A stretch of 22,702 nt of DNA, from the NCBI GenBank assembly GCA_038317685.1, contig JBBQBQ010000020.1:1-22702 (forward strand), in the 5' to 3' direction. Made by a program: the position numbers and the translations under genes. Origin of the DNA: JBBQBQ01 sp038317685. GTDB lineage: Bacteria; Desulfobacterota; Desulfuromonadia; Desulfuromonadales; DDH964. The first letter of the stretch is position 1. Each line of letters opens with the position of its first letter. This document shows positions 1 to 8,920 of this stretch, one piece after another. The notes under the pieces are model-generated. The model made no database searches. It had not been told where the DNA came from and saw only the letters and a program-made list of their open reading frames with translations.

Positions 1-210
1 AAAATTTACATAGGGCGGGTTTGATGAGGGGCAGGGGCAAGCGAGTCCCGCCACATGCAACATATCCGTCATATGGTAAGGGACTGCGGTTGGAATCATC
101 CTCTTCCATTCAACTCGCCTGAGTGTTTTCAAACGCTTCGCCAAGCCTCGCTCGAAACCGAACCAGTCCCCGGCAATGAACCGAAAACCTGTTAGGCTCA
201 GAAGAGAATC
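1..210. other. Upstream region of ftsH, no gene seen
   Basis: I see no convincing coding region, RNA gene or strong promoter consensus here. The stretch holds the presumed leader of the + strand ftsH gene. The near-repeat CATAT...CATATG around 60-74 is too short to interpret. Confidence 0.4.
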
Positions 211-221
211 GGAAAGGAAGG
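211..221 (+). promoter_or_regulatory. Ribosome binding site that sets the ftsH start
   Basis: The purine-rich run GGAAAGGAAGG ends 7 bases before the ATG at 229. The in-frame TTG at 223 is only one base away from this run, too close to be used. The site therefore favours ATG 229. Confidence 0.7.
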
Positions 222-228
222 GTTGCTG

Positions 229-2172
229 ATGGCCAAACCCAAGCTGACGGAACCGTGGCAACGAGTCCTGCAGGTGATGCTGCTGGTGTTGCTGGTCAAC
301 GCCGCTTACCTCTATTTTTTCCCGCCGCAACAGGAACCCGTTGCGGAGATTCCCTACAGCCGCTTCAAACAGGAACTTTCCCAGGACCGGGTGTCCAAGG
401 TCCTGATGCAGGGGGAATCGCTGGCCGGCGACTTCCGTGCGCCGGTCGAGATCGAGGGAAAAGCCGGCGCGCCGAAAGTCAGTTATAAGAAGTTTCATAC
501 GGTCCTTCCGCCGATCGCCGATCCACAGCTGATCACTCAGCTGGAGAAGAACCAGGTGGTGGTCGAGGCCCAATCGAGCACAGATTCGAACTTCTGGAAA
601 TCGCTCCTGATTTCGGTTCTTCCCTGGGTGCTGATCCTCGGCGTCTGGTGGTTCGTGATCAAACGAATGCGCGAGCAGGGCGGGGGCGCCGGAGGGATGC
701 TCGGCCTGTTCCGCAAATCCGGCGCCAAGCTCTTCAATAAGCAGACTTCAACGGTGACTTTCAAGGATGTGGCCGGACTCGAAGAGGCCAAACAGGAACT
801 GGGGGAGATCGTCTCTTACTTGCGTGACCCGCGACATTTCACCCGCCTTGGCGGCAAGGTGCCGCGTGGCATTCTGCTGGTCGGCCCGCCCGGGACCGGC
901 AAAACGCTGCTGGCCAGGGCCGTGGCCGGAGAAGCCGAGGTGCCGTTTTTCAGCATTTCGGCTTCGCAGTTCATCGAGATGTTTGTCGGTGTCGGCGCCA
1001 GCCGGGTGCGGGATTTGTTCGAAAATGCCAAGAAGAACGCCCCGGCCATCATCTTTATCGACGAACTCGACGCGGTCGGCCGCTCCCGCGGAGCCGGATT
1101 GGGGGGCGGCAATGACGAGCGTGAACAGACCCTCAACCAGTTACTCTCCGAGCTGGATGGTTTTGAACCCCACCAGGAGGTGATTGTGCTGGCGGCCACC
1201 AACCGCCCCGATGTCCTCGATCTGGCCCTGCTGCGCTCCGGGCGCTTCGACCGCCAGGTGGTGGTTGAACGCCCCGATTGGCGGGCCCGGGCGGAAATCC
1301 TCAGGGTTCATACGCGCGCGGTCAAGCTGGCCGCAGATGTCGATCTGGACGCCCTGGCGCGCGGTACGCCGGGGATGGTCGGCGCCGACCTGGAAACCCT
1401 GATCAACGAAGGGGCCCTCATTGCCGGGCGCGAACAGGCCGAGGCAATTTCCAAAGAACATCTGGAGAAAGCCAAGGACCGGCATTTGCTGGGGCTGGAG
1501 CGCAAGCTCTATCTGTCCGAAGAGGAAAAACGGCTCACCGCCGTTCATGAGGCCGGGCACGCCCTGGTGGTGCAATGCCTGCCGGGGAGTGATCCCTTGC
1601 ACAAAGTGACCATTATCCCGCGCGGCCAGGCTCTGGGGGTCACCCAGCAACTTCCCGAGGATGATCGTTACCACTATCGCTTCAGCGACCTGTCCGCCCG
1701 ACTCATCATCAGCCTCGGCGGGCGCGCGGCCGAACGACTGGTCTTTGGCGAGTACTCGACCGGCGCTCAGAACGATCTGAAACAGGTCACCGACCTGGCC
1801 GAGAAGATGGTCTGCCGGTGGGGTATGAGCGAAAGACTGGGGCCGGTGAGTTTCGAGCGGGGGATGGAACATCCCTTTCTCGGGCGCACCCTGGCCACGG
1901 ACAAGAGTTTCAGCGAACAGACCGCCCGGGTCATCGACGAAGAGATCGAGGTCCTGGTGCGACAGGCTGAAGGGTGTGCGGCGAGAATCCTCGAAGCGAA
2001 TCGACCCATCCTGGAACAACTGACCGAACGGCTGCTGGCCGAGGAAGTTCTGGAGAAGGCCGCGATGCAGGAGTTTTTTGCCGGGGTGGTGCTGCAAGGC
2101 CCCGACCCGGACTGCACCGGAACCGGAAACGGGCCAGGCGGGGGCGGGGCTGATGGCGGGGTGGGGGGCTGA
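229..2172 (+). CDS. ftsH: ATP-dependent zinc metalloprotease FtsH
   Basis: This is a membrane-anchored AAA+ protease of 647 aa that would extract and degrade membrane and short-lived cytosolic proteins as a hexamer. Numbered from ATG 229, it has a first membrane segment at about 13-31, a small periplasmic domain, and a second membrane segment at about 122-146. Walker A is GPPGTGKT (219-226) and Walker B is IIFIDE (about 274-279). The pore loop is FVG in MFVGVGASR. The second region of homology has arginine fingers in LLRSGRFDR, where most relatives have Pro for Ser. The zinc site is HEAGH (440-444), with the likely third ligand Asp516 in NDLK. The length is normal for the family, but the last 20 or so residues are a Gly-rich tail encoded by a 19-bp tandem repeat. 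It is the only confident + strand gene and converges on the proton ATPase gene. It may be an accessory rather than the housekeeping FtsH; that is inference. Confidence 0.95.
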   Translation: MAKPKLTEPWQRVLQVMLLVLLVNAAYLYFFPPQQEPVAEIPYSRFKQELSQDRVSKVLMQGESLAGDFRAPVEIEGKAGAPKVSYKKFHTVLPPIADPQLITQLEKNQVVVEAQSSTDSNFWKSLLISVLPWVLILGVWWFVIKRMREQGGGAGGMLGLFRKSGAKLFNKQTSTVTFKDVAGLEEAKQELGEIVSYLRDPRHFTRLGGKVPRGILLVGPPGTGKTLLARAVAGEAEVPFFSISASQFIEMFVGVGASRVRDLFENAKKNAPAIIFIDELDAVGRSRGAGLGGGNDEREQTLNQLLSELDGFEPHQEVIVLAATNRPDVLDLALLRSGRFDRQVVVERPDWRARAEILRVHTRAVKLAADVDLDALARGTPGMVGADLETLINEGALIAGREQAEAISKEHLEKAKDRHLLGLERKLYLSEEEKRLTAVHEAGHALVVQCLPGSDPLHKVTIIPRGQALGVTQQLPEDDRYHYRFSDLSARLIISLGGRAAERLVFGEYSTGAQNDLKQVTDLAEKMVCRWGMSERLGPVSFERGMEHPFLGRTLATDKSFSEQTARVIDEEIEVLVRQAEGCAARILEANRPILEQLTERLLAEEVLEKAAMQEFFAGVVLQGPDPDCTGTGNGPGGGGADGGVGG

Positions 2173-2195
2173 CAGCGGGGTGGGGGGCTGACAGC
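2139..2195 (+). repeat. Three copies of a 19-bp tandem repeat at the ftsH stop
   Basis: Units lie at 2139-2157, 2158-2176 and 2177-2195. The last two are identical (GGGGTGGGGGGCTGACAGC) and the first differs at a few positions. The ftsH stop codon TGA (2170-2172) lies inside the middle unit. Because 19 is not a multiple of three, gain or loss of upstream units would shift the frame and change the Gly-rich tail. Confidence 0.85.
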
Positions 2196-2410
2196 GGGTG
2201 CATCATCCGGGGCGCAACCCCAAACGGGGCCGATCGGAGGAACCTTTCAGCCGGGACGATTTCCCTGCCGGGAGGATCGCCGGGTCCGGCCATCGTCTTC
2301 GAGGGTGAGAGCGGTTGTCGGGCCTCTGTCCATGCCCCAGTTCGGATCATTGACCACCAAATCCGAGCCTTTTGACGACCCCGATGATTTGGAGCCTCTC
2401 AGGTTCCATT
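2196..2410. other. Convergent intergenic spacer
   Basis: This spacer separates the 3' ends of ftsH and the proton ATPase gene. I see no gene. The only notable structure is a 7-bp inverted repeat, CCAAATC (2357-2363) and GATTTGG (2386-2392), with a 22-base loop. It has no T-run, so it is a poor terminator candidate. Confidence 0.4.
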
Positions 2411-5400
2411 TCATGGACTCTTTATTTCAGGGTCTTCAGGCTTAGTCTCAGCTTTTGTATCAGGGCTTGCCTCATCTTTGGCTTCAGACTGAGGTTCCGC
2501 GTTGACGTCAACTTTCCGCTTGTCCTGCTCCGCCTTCTCCCAGTCTTGAACTGCTCGAACATCCTGGCGTCCTAGCTCCTCGTAAAGTTGATGGACTCGC
2601 TTGACCATCCCCGGGGTCAAATCGGACGGCGTCTTGACTTCAGCCTTAAGTTCGTCCATGGCTTCGGGCGTAGGCTCTGCCTTAGTCTCAGGTTTAGGCT
2701 CGTCCATAGTTTCAGCCTTCGGTTCAGTTTTGACTGCAGATTTCCGAATCTCCTGCTCCGCTTTCGCCCAGTCCTGAGCTGCTGGACCACCCTCACGGCT
2801 TCTCTCCTCGTAGAGTTCATAAGCGCGCTTGGCGATCTGTGGCTTCAACCCGGACGGGGACTCCGCCTTGGCTTCAGGTTTTGCCACCTCTTTGGCGTCA
2901 GGCTTAGCATCATCTTTCTCGTCAGGCTTAACCGCAGCTTCGTCTTCGGGTATAAACTCAGCTTTGACTTCAGGCTCAGACCCAGCTTCAGATTCAGGTT
3001 TGGTCTCGGCTTTGACGGGGTCAAAAATCCGATATGCGAGCAGTTTCACGCGGTCATTCATAATGAACCACAACAACGCATAACCCCACACGAACCCGGC
3101 CCATTTCCAGCCCAGGGGTGTCATGAACAGTCCATAGACCGCGATCAGGGTCGCCGCGATCTGCGTGCCGAGCACGGCTATCCATAAAATCTTTGCCGGG
3201 CGGATCGACCAGAATGGGCCGCGTGTGCGGGTCAGGAATATTGTCAGATGCCCGGCTACGGACAGCTTCAAATACATCAGCGTCTGGATGTGCGCACGGT
3301 CAATATGAAAGACCCGCTCACCGAGATAAAACAGCCCGAAGGCGGAGACGACCCCGATGACGCCCAGCACCGAGGATATCCCCAGCACCATGCGCATGTT
3401 CCAGGCCTCGGGCTGGTCCTTGTAATGAACGTTGTCATAGGCGATGGACAGGATCGCGCCGTCGTTGAGCAGCGCCAGCATCACGATCATCACTGCGGTT
3501 ACCGGATAAAAGTTAAAAATCAGGATCGACAGTGTCATGAACAACAGCACGCGCAGGGTCTCGGCGATGCGGTAGATCGCGTAGCTGTTCATCCGCTGGA
3601 AGATTCTCCGGCTCTCCTTGATCGCGTCAATGATCACGGAAAGTCCCGGCGTCATCAGTACGATGTCCGCCGCCGCGCGCGCCGCATCGGTTGCGGCCGA
3701 AACGGCGATGCCGCAGTCCGCTTTCTTCAGCGCCGGGGCGTCATTCACCCCGTCACCCGTCATGCCGACCATGTGGCCGCGCTTTTGCAAAACATCCACA
3801 ATGTGAAACTTGTGTTCGGGGAAGACCTGGGCGAAACCGTCCGCCTTCTCGATGGATTCGGATGTTTCCGTGGTCTCTTCCTTTTTCGAGTCACCAAGGC
3901 TTGAGGCTTCGAGGAGATTTGTGCCCATATCCAGCTTCTTGGCGGTTTCCTTGGCAATAGCCAGGGCGTCGCCCGTCACCATCTTGATCTTGACGCCCAT
4001 CTGCCCGGCGGTCGCGATGGTCGCCTTGGCATCTTCCCGTGGCGGATCGAACAGCGGCAATACACCAAGAAACTGCCATGGCCCGTCGTCCTCGGCCCGG
4101 GCCACGCCCAACGATCGAAAGCCACGCACCGCGAATTCGTTGACTGCCTGGTCGACGACCGGCTTGACCTCACCGGCATTGCCCAACAATGCCAGGATCA
4201 CCTGCGGCGCGCCCTTGGTCACCTTGAAGGTCTTTCCATCCTTGGCTTTGACGGTGGCTTCGGTACGTTTATGGACCGGGTCGAAGGGCTGGAAATGCAC
4301 CACCTCATAGGCCTTCAGCGAATCCTTGTCCTTCAGGCCCCCCAGGACGGCCAGATCGATGGTGTCGTTGTTGTCGGCGCGGGAGGCCAGCGCGCCACTC
4401 AAGACCACTTGTTCGGCGGGGACCTTGTTCACGCTGAACGGATCGCCCAGTGTCAGTTTGTTCTGGGTCAGGGTTCCGGTCTTGTCCGCGCACAGCACGT
4501 CCACGCCAGCCAATTCCTCGATGGCCACCAGCTTGCTCACAATCGCTTGTTTCCCGGCCAGCAGGCGCGCGCCGACCGCCATCGTCACCGACAACACCGT
4601 CGGCATCGCCACGGGAATCGCGGCCACGGTCAGCACCAAAGCGAACTGCAAGGTGGTGAGGATCGGGTCGCCGCGTAAAATCGCGACGGTAATAATCACC
4701 GCCACCAGCGCCACCGCGAGGATGATCAGGTAATTGCCGATTTTCAAAACGGCCTTTTGAAAATGACTGACGGTGTGCGCCTCCTGCACCAGCTGCGCCG
4801 TCTTGCCGAAGTAGGTGTTGGCGCCCGTGGCATAGACCAGGGCGCCGATCTCACCCTGGCGAATGATCGAACCCGAGAACACCGCCTCGCCGGACTTGCG
4901 CGTGGCGGGCAAAGATTCTCCGGTCAGCGCCGACTGGTCCACTTCCACCGGGTCACCATCCAACAGGCGCGCATCCGCCGGCACGATGTCGCCCAGGCGC
5001 AGGCGGATCACGTCGCCCGGCACCACCTCGCGCGCCGGCGGGTTGATCCATTTCCCGTCACGTTTCACCCGGGCCTTGACCGCCAGTTTGGCCTTGAGGG
5101 CCTCAATGGCGTTGCCCGCCGTGTGTTCTTCCCAAAAGCCGACCACGGCATTGGCCAGCAGAAGGATGAGGATGATGCCGAAGTCCGGCCAATGCCGGGC
5201 TACCGCCGAAAGGATCACGGCCGCTTCGATCATCCACGGGATCGGGCCCCAAAAATAGGTGAGGAATTTCAGGAACGGGTTGGTTTTTTTTTCTTCAATC
5301 TCGTTTGCTCCATATTGGGTCAGCCGTTTCTGCGCCTCGGTCTGGCTGAGGCCGTCCGGCGACGATCCCAATTTTTTCTCCACTTCCGCCAGGGGCAGAG

Positions 5401-5467
5401 ATTTCAGATCGTCCTTGGCAGCGGGCTTAGACTCGGGCGCCTTGGGTTGATCGGAATTGGGTTCCAT
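2411..5467 (-). CDS. P3A-type proton-efflux ATPase with duplicated DUF2934-like tail
   Basis: This 1018-aa ATP-driven proton pump of the inner membrane belongs to the plasma-membrane H+-ATPase family. It carries the actuator motif TGES (182-185), the phosphorylation motif DKTGTLT (Asp328), KGAP (418-421) and the hinge TGDGVNDAP (570-578). Two residues match known proton-path positions in plant AHA2: Asn106 in membrane helix 2, and Asp669 in ALLNDG, corresponding to AHA2 Asp684. The pump core ends near residue 816. A charged Lys/Glu/Ala/Pro-rich tail of about 200 residues follows. It contains two DUF2934-like motifs, at about 871-912 and 947-988. Typical bacterial relatives end soon after the last helix, so the tail is unusual. 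The start ATG has GGGAG 10 bases upstream. The gene follows the aldolase gene after 22 bp, probably in one operon with xfp. Proton specificity is inferred from family and residues. Confidence 0.93.
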   Translation of the reverse strand: MEPNSDQPKAPESKPAAKDDLKSLPLAEVEKKLGSSPDGLSQTEAQKRLTQYGANEIEEKKTNPFLKFLTYFWGPIPWMIEAAVILSAVARHWPDFGIILILLLANAVVGFWEEHTAGNAIEALKAKLAVKARVKRDGKWINPPAREVVPGDVIRLRLGDIVPADARLLDGDPVEVDQSALTGESLPATRKSGEAVFSGSIIRQGEIGALVYATGANTYFGKTAQLVQEAHTVSHFQKAVLKIGNYLIILAVALVAVIITVAILRGDPILTTLQFALVLTVAAIPVAMPTVLSVTMAVGARLLAGKQAIVSKLVAIEELAGVDVLCADKTGTLTQNKLTLGDPFSVNKVPAEQVVLSGALASRADNNDTIDLAVLGGLKDKDSLKAYEVVHFQPFDPVHKRTEATVKAKDGKTFKVTKGAPQVILALLGNAGEVKPVVDQAVNEFAVRGFRSLGVARAEDDGPWQFLGVLPLFDPPREDAKATIATAGQMGVKIKMVTGDALAIAKETAKKLDMGTNLLEASSLGDSKKEETTETSESIEKADGFAQVFPEHKFHIVDVLQKRGHMVGMTGDGVNDAPALKKADCGIAVSAATDAARAAADIVLMTPGLSVIIDAIKESRRIFQRMNSYAIYRIAETLRVLLFMTLSILIFNFYPVTAVMIVMLALLNDGAILSIAYDNVHYKDQPEAWNMRMVLGISSVLGVIGVVSAFGLFYLGERVFHIDRAHIQTLMYLKLSVAGHLTIFLTRTRGPFWSIRPAKILWIAVLGTQIAATLIAVYGLFMTPLGWKWAGFVWGYALLWFIMNDRVKLLAYRIFDPVKAETKPESEAGSEPEVKAEFIPEDEAAVKPDEKDDAKPDAKEVAKPEAKAESPSGLKPQIAKRAYELYEERSREGGPAAQDWAKAEQEIRKSAVKTEPKAETMDEPKPETKAEPTPEAMDELKAEVKTPSDLTPGMVKRVHQLYEELGRQDVRAVQDWEKAEQDKRKVDVNAEPQSEAKDEASPDTKAETKPEDPEIKSP
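2504..2857 (-). repeat. Duplicated DUF2934-like module in the ATPase tail
   Basis: Two copies of a module are offset by exactly 76 residues (228 bp). Copy 1 lies at about 2732-2857 and copy 2 at about 2504-2629. Aligned signatures are IAKRAYELYEE with QDWAKAEQE, and MVKRVHQLYEE with QDWEKAEQD; Trp900 pairs with Trp976. The pattern resembles Pfam DUF2934, usually found as small stand-alone proteins of unknown function. The linkers are low-complexity Lys/Glu/Pro repeats. Confidence 0.75.
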
Positions 5468-5489
5468 AATGGCTATTCTCCCGGCTTTG

Positions 5490-6533
5490 CTATGCCACTG
5501 CTATCGTGCGTTGCAGCAGATCCATCGCTGCCTTGTATTCGCCGCGGCGGGCAGCCCGGTTGCAACTGGCGCGATGATACAGAGCTTGCTGTGCCGCAGT
5601 CACGTTGGCTTCCTTGCCCTGCCATAGCTCCAAAGCCGGCTGCTGGATGGCGCGGGCGAACGAAAACGCCAATGCCCACGGCAGTCGCGACTTGAACCTG
5701 ACATTCATGGCATTCAAGCGGGCTGAGGCCAGTTCCGCGGATTGGCCGCCCGACAAGAACGCAATCCCCGGGACAGCTGCGGGGACGGCTCGCAGGAGAC
5801 ACCTCACCGTGGCGTCGGCCACTTCATCCACCGCTTCTTGCCTGGGGCAGGACGATCCCGGAAGCACCATGTTGGGCTTCAGAATCATACCTTCAAGCAT
5901 CACCCGCTGTGAGTAAAGCCGGTTGAAAACCGTTCGCAGGACTTCCTCCGTGACCTCGCTGCACCGCGCCAGGCTATGATCGCCGTCCATGAGCACTTCC
6001 GGCTCGACGACGGGGACCAGTCCGGCTTCCTGGCACAATGCAGCATAACAAGCCAGTGCCTGCGCGTTGGCCTCGATGCAGCCCCGGCTGGGAATGCCAT
6101 CGCCCACGGCAATCACCGCGCGCCACTTGGCAAAACGGGCGCCCATCTGAGCGTATTCAGCCAGGCGGTCGCGCAAGCCGTCCAGACCTTCGGTTATTTT
6201 CTCTCCGGGATGACCTGCCATATCCTTCGCGCCAGTGTCCACTTTGATGCCGGGAATGATTCCCGCATCGCTGATGACTTTGACAAAGGGAGTGCCATCT
6301 TGCTTCCGCTGGCGGATCGTCTCGTCATAGAGGATTGCGCCGCTGATGGACTCCCCGAGGCCGGGCGTGGTCACGAGCAACTCCCGATAGGCGCGCCGGG
6401 TCGCCTCGGTCTGAGGAATCCCCAATCCGGCAAATCGCTGGTTGCAGGTCGGAGTGCTTTCATCCATCGCCAGCAGGCCCTTGTCGCCAGAGACCAGCGC
6501 CTGTGCCGTGCTGATAAGCTCTTGGGTTTTCAT
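5490..6533 (-). CDS. fba: Class I fructose-bisphosphate aldolase
   Basis: This 347-aa cytosolic enzyme would interconvert fructose-1,6-bisphosphate with dihydroxyacetone phosphate and glyceraldehyde-3-phosphate through a Schiff base. It is of the eukaryotic-like class I type. Visible features are DKGLLAMDES near the N-terminus, Lys136 in FAKWRAV, Glu178 in VEPEVL, the Schiff-base Lys219 in ILKPNMV, and the phosphate loop LSGGQS (260-265). Length fits the family. The ATG overlaps the xfp stop as ATGA (6530-6533), implying translational coupling. The pairing makes metabolic sense, because aldolase can link triose phosphates with the hexose phosphates that phosphoketolase uses. Confidence 0.95.
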   Translation of the reverse strand: MKTQELISTAQALVSGDKGLLAMDESTPTCNQRFAGLGIPQTEATRRAYRELLVTTPGLGESISGAILYDETIRQRKQDGTPFVKVISDAGIIPGIKVDTGAKDMAGHPGEKITEGLDGLRDRLAEYAQMGARFAKWRAVIAVGDGIPSRGCIEANAQALACYAALCQEAGLVPVVEPEVLMDGDHSLARCSEVTEEVLRTVFNRLYSQRVMLEGMILKPNMVLPGSSCPRQEAVDEVADATVRCLLRAVPAAVPGIAFLSGGQSAELASARLNAMNVRFKSRLPWALAFSFARAIQQPALELWQGKEANVTAAQQALYHRASCNRAARRGEYKAAMDLLQRTIAVA

Positions 6534-8899
6534 TTGGGGTCACCCCACATCCAGTTACGAATCTCCGGCAGGTCCTGACCGTTTTTGTCGATGTACTGTT
6601 TGTGCTCGATGAGTTTGTCCAGAAGACGCTGCTTCAGGGCGATGCCATTGTCGCCGGTCTGGGGCAGGCGGTCGATGGTGTCCATTACCAGATGGAAGCG
6701 GTCCAGATCGTTGAGCACCGTCATGTCGAAGGGGGTGGTGATAGTCCCTTCTTCCTTGTAGCCGCGGACGTGGAGGTTGTCATGGTTGGTGCGGCGGTAG
6801 GTCAGCCGGTGGATCAACCAGGGGTAGCCATGGAAGGCGAAGATGATGTGTTTGTCCCTGGTGAAAAGCGCGTCGAAAGCCGCGTCGCTCAGGCCATGCG
6901 GATGTTCGCTTTCGGGTTGCAGCTTCATCAGGTCCACGACGTTGACCACCCGGATTTTCAGCTCGGGCAGATGCTCGCGCAGGATGGAGACGGCGGCGAG
7001 GGTTTCCAGCGTCGGCACGTCGCCGCAGCAGGCCATGACGACATCGGGCTCCCCCCCCTGGTCGTTGCTCGCCCACGGCCAAATACCGATCCCCGCGCTG
7101 CAGTGCTTGACGGCGGCGTCCATCGTCAGCCACTGGGGCGCTTGATACTTGCCGGCGATCACGACGTTGACGTAATGGCGGCTCTTCAGGCAGTGGTCCA
7201 TCACCGAGAGCAGGCAGTTGGCATCCGGCGGCAGATAGACGCGCACGACCTCGGCCTTCTTGTTCACGACGTGATCGATGAAACCGGGGTCCTGATGGGT
7301 GAAGCCGTTGTGCATCTGCTGCCAGACATGCGAGGCCAACAGATAATTCAGCGACGCGATTTTCCGCCGCCACGGCAGCTCCGCAGTGACCTTCAGCCAC
7401 TTGGCGTGCTGGTTGAACATCGAATCGACGATGTGGATGAACGCCTCGTAGCAGTTGAAGAGGCCATGCCGGCCGGTGAGCAGGTACCCTTCGAGCCAGC
7501 CTTCGCACTGATGCTCGCTCAGCATCTCCATGACCCGGCCATCCAGGGCGAGGAATTCATCGTTGGCCTGCGTCCGGGCGTTCCACTGGCGGTTGGTGGC
7601 CTCGAACAGGGCGTTCAGGCGGTTGGAAAGGGTTTCGTCCGGACCGAAGATACGAAAGTTACGTTGCTCAAGGTTGAGTTTGATCACATCGCGCAGGAAC
7701 ACGCCGAGTTCGTGGGTGTCAGCCGCGGTCACGGCCCCTGGTGACGGGACATCGACCGCGTAGTCGCGAAACTCCGGCATGACCAGGTCGCGCAGCAGCA
7801 GGCCGCCGTTGGCGTGGGGATTGGCGCCCATCCGGCGGCTTCCCTGGGGCGCCAGTTCGGCCAGTTCCGCCTTCAGGCGACCATCCTCATCGAAGAGCTC
7901 CTCCGGCCGGTAGCTTTTCAGCCACTCTTCCAACAGTTTGAGGTGCTCGGGATGGCTGGCCGGATCGGAGAGCGGCACCTGGTGAGCGCGGAAGGTCCCT
8001 TCGATTTGCAGCCCGTCGACGACTTTCGGCCCGGTCCAGCCCTTGGGCGATTTGAGCACGATCAGCGGCCAGCGGGGCCGGGTGAGGTTGCCATTCGCGC
8101 GGGCGTCGTGCTGGATGCTCTTAATCTCTTCCACCGCCCGGTCGAGGGTCGTAGCCATGGCCTGGTGCATCAACCCGGGCTCGTGCCCCTCGACGAAATA
8201 CGGCGTCCAGCCGCAACCGCGCAGAAACTGCTCCAGTTCTTCAGGTTCCATGCGGGCGAAAATGGTCGGATTGGCAATCTTGTAGCCATTGAGGTGCAAA
8301 ATCGGCAGCACCGCGCCGTCGCTGGCCGGGTTAAGGAACTTGTTGGAATGCCAGGCGGTAGCCAACGGTCCGGTTTCCGCTTCGCCATCGCCGATTACGC
8401 AGGCGACGACCAGCTCCGGATTGTCGAACACCGCCCCGAAGGCGTGGCTGAGTGAATAGCCCAGCTCGCCACCCTCGTGGATCGAGCCCGGGCAGTCCGG
8501 CGAGGCGTGGCTGGGAATGCCGCCGGGAAAGGAAAACTGCAGAAAGAGTTTGCGCAGCCCGGCCTCGTCCTGGCTGATCTCGGGATAGATCTCGCTGTAG
8601 GTCCCTTCCAGATAGGTGTTGGCCACAACGGCCGGGCCGCCGTGGCCGGGGCCGCAGACGTAAATCATGTCGAGGTCGTACTTTTTGATTGCCCGGTTCA
8701 GATGAACGTAGATGAAATTCTGCCCCGGTGTGGTGCCCCAGTGGCCCAGCAGCAGGTGCTTCACATCCTCCAGCTCCAGCGGCCGCCTCAGCAGCGGGTT
8801 GTCGTAGAGATAAATCTGGCCGACCGAGAGATAGTTCGCGGCGCGCCAGTAGGCGTCCATCTTGTGAAGCAGTTCAGGGGAAAGAGTTTCTGTCTCCAC
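6530..8899 (-). CDS. xfp: Xylulose-5-phosphate/fructose-6-phosphate phosphoketolase
   Basis: This 789-aa thiamine-diphosphate enzyme would cleave xylulose-5-P, and possibly fructose-6-P, with phosphate to give acetyl phosphate plus a shorter sugar phosphate. Visible signatures are GHWGTTPGQNF near the N-terminus, GPGHGGP (83-89), SIHEGGELGY (139-148) and the ThDP-binding GDGEAETG (170-177) followed by a conserved AWHSNKFLNP. Length is standard (about 790-830 aa). The start is GTG at 8899, with GAGGAG nine bases upstream. The gene begins 21 bp after the PRC-barrel gene and overlaps the aldolase gene by 4 bp. Its product is the substrate of AckA, encoded about 5 kb upstream on the same strand. 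Preference for xylulose-5-P or fructose-6-P cannot be read from the sequence. Confidence 0.96.
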   Translation of the reverse strand: METETLSPELLHKMDAYWRAANYLSVGQIYLYDNPLLRRPLELEDVKHLLLGHWGTTPGQNFIYVHLNRAIKKYDLDMIYVCGPGHGGPAVVANTYLEGTYSEIYPEISQDEAGLRKLFLQFSFPGGIPSHASPDCPGSIHEGGELGYSLSHAFGAVFDNPELVVACVIGDGEAETGPLATAWHSNKFLNPASDGAVLPILHLNGYKIANPTIFARMEPEELEQFLRGCGWTPYFVEGHEPGLMHQAMATTLDRAVEEIKSIQHDARANGNLTRPRWPLIVLKSPKGWTGPKVVDGLQIEGTFRAHQVPLSDPASHPEHLKLLEEWLKSYRPEELFDEDGRLKAELAELAPQGSRRMGANPHANGGLLLRDLVMPEFRDYAVDVPSPGAVTAADTHELGVFLRDVIKLNLEQRNFRIFGPDETLSNRLNALFEATNRQWNARTQANDEFLALDGRVMEMLSEHQCEGWLEGYLLTGRHGLFNCYEAFIHIVDSMFNQHAKWLKVTAELPWRRKIASLNYLLASHVWQQMHNGFTHQDPGFIDHVVNKKAEVVRVYLPPDANCLLSVMDHCLKSRHYVNVVIAGKYQAPQWLTMDAAVKHCSAGIGIWPWASNDQGGEPDVVMACCGDVPTLETLAAVSILREHLPELKIRVVNVVDLMKLQPESEHPHGLSDAAFDALFTRDKHIIFAFHGYPWLIHRLTYRRTNHDNLHVRGYKEEGTITTPFDMTVLNDLDRFHLVMDTIDRLPQTGDNGIALKQRLLDKLIEHKQYIDKNGQDLPEIRNWMWGDPK

Positions 8900-8920
8900 G
8901 GTTTAATTCTCCTCTTTTAT

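Noticed and set aside
1141..2097. Long - strand open frame opposite ftsH (318 codons)
   Set aside because: It is a shadow of the high-GC ftsH gene: no ribosome site, no recognisable domain, and FtsH motifs fully explain the other strand.
2357..2392. Inverted repeat CCAAATC/GATTTGG between ftsH and the ATPase gene as a bidirectional terminator
   Set aside because: The stem is short and AT-rich, the loop is 22 bases, and no T-run follows on either strand.
2430..3020. Low-complexity repeats at the ATPase 3' end as a CRISPR-like or mobile repeat
   Set aside because: The repeats keep the reading frame and encode Lys/Glu/Pro linkers plus a duplicated motif; there are no regular spacers.
6535..6547. 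Palindrome TGGGGTCACCCCA at the aldolase start
   Set aside because: It lies inside the last xfp codons, has a one-base loop and no terminator-like T-run; most likely chance in coding sequence.
6602..7744. Long + strand open frame opposite xfp (380 codons)
   Set aside because: It lies wholly inside the well-supported phosphoketolase gene and its translation is compositionally odd (Val/Gln/His/Asp-rich), as expected from an antisense shadow.
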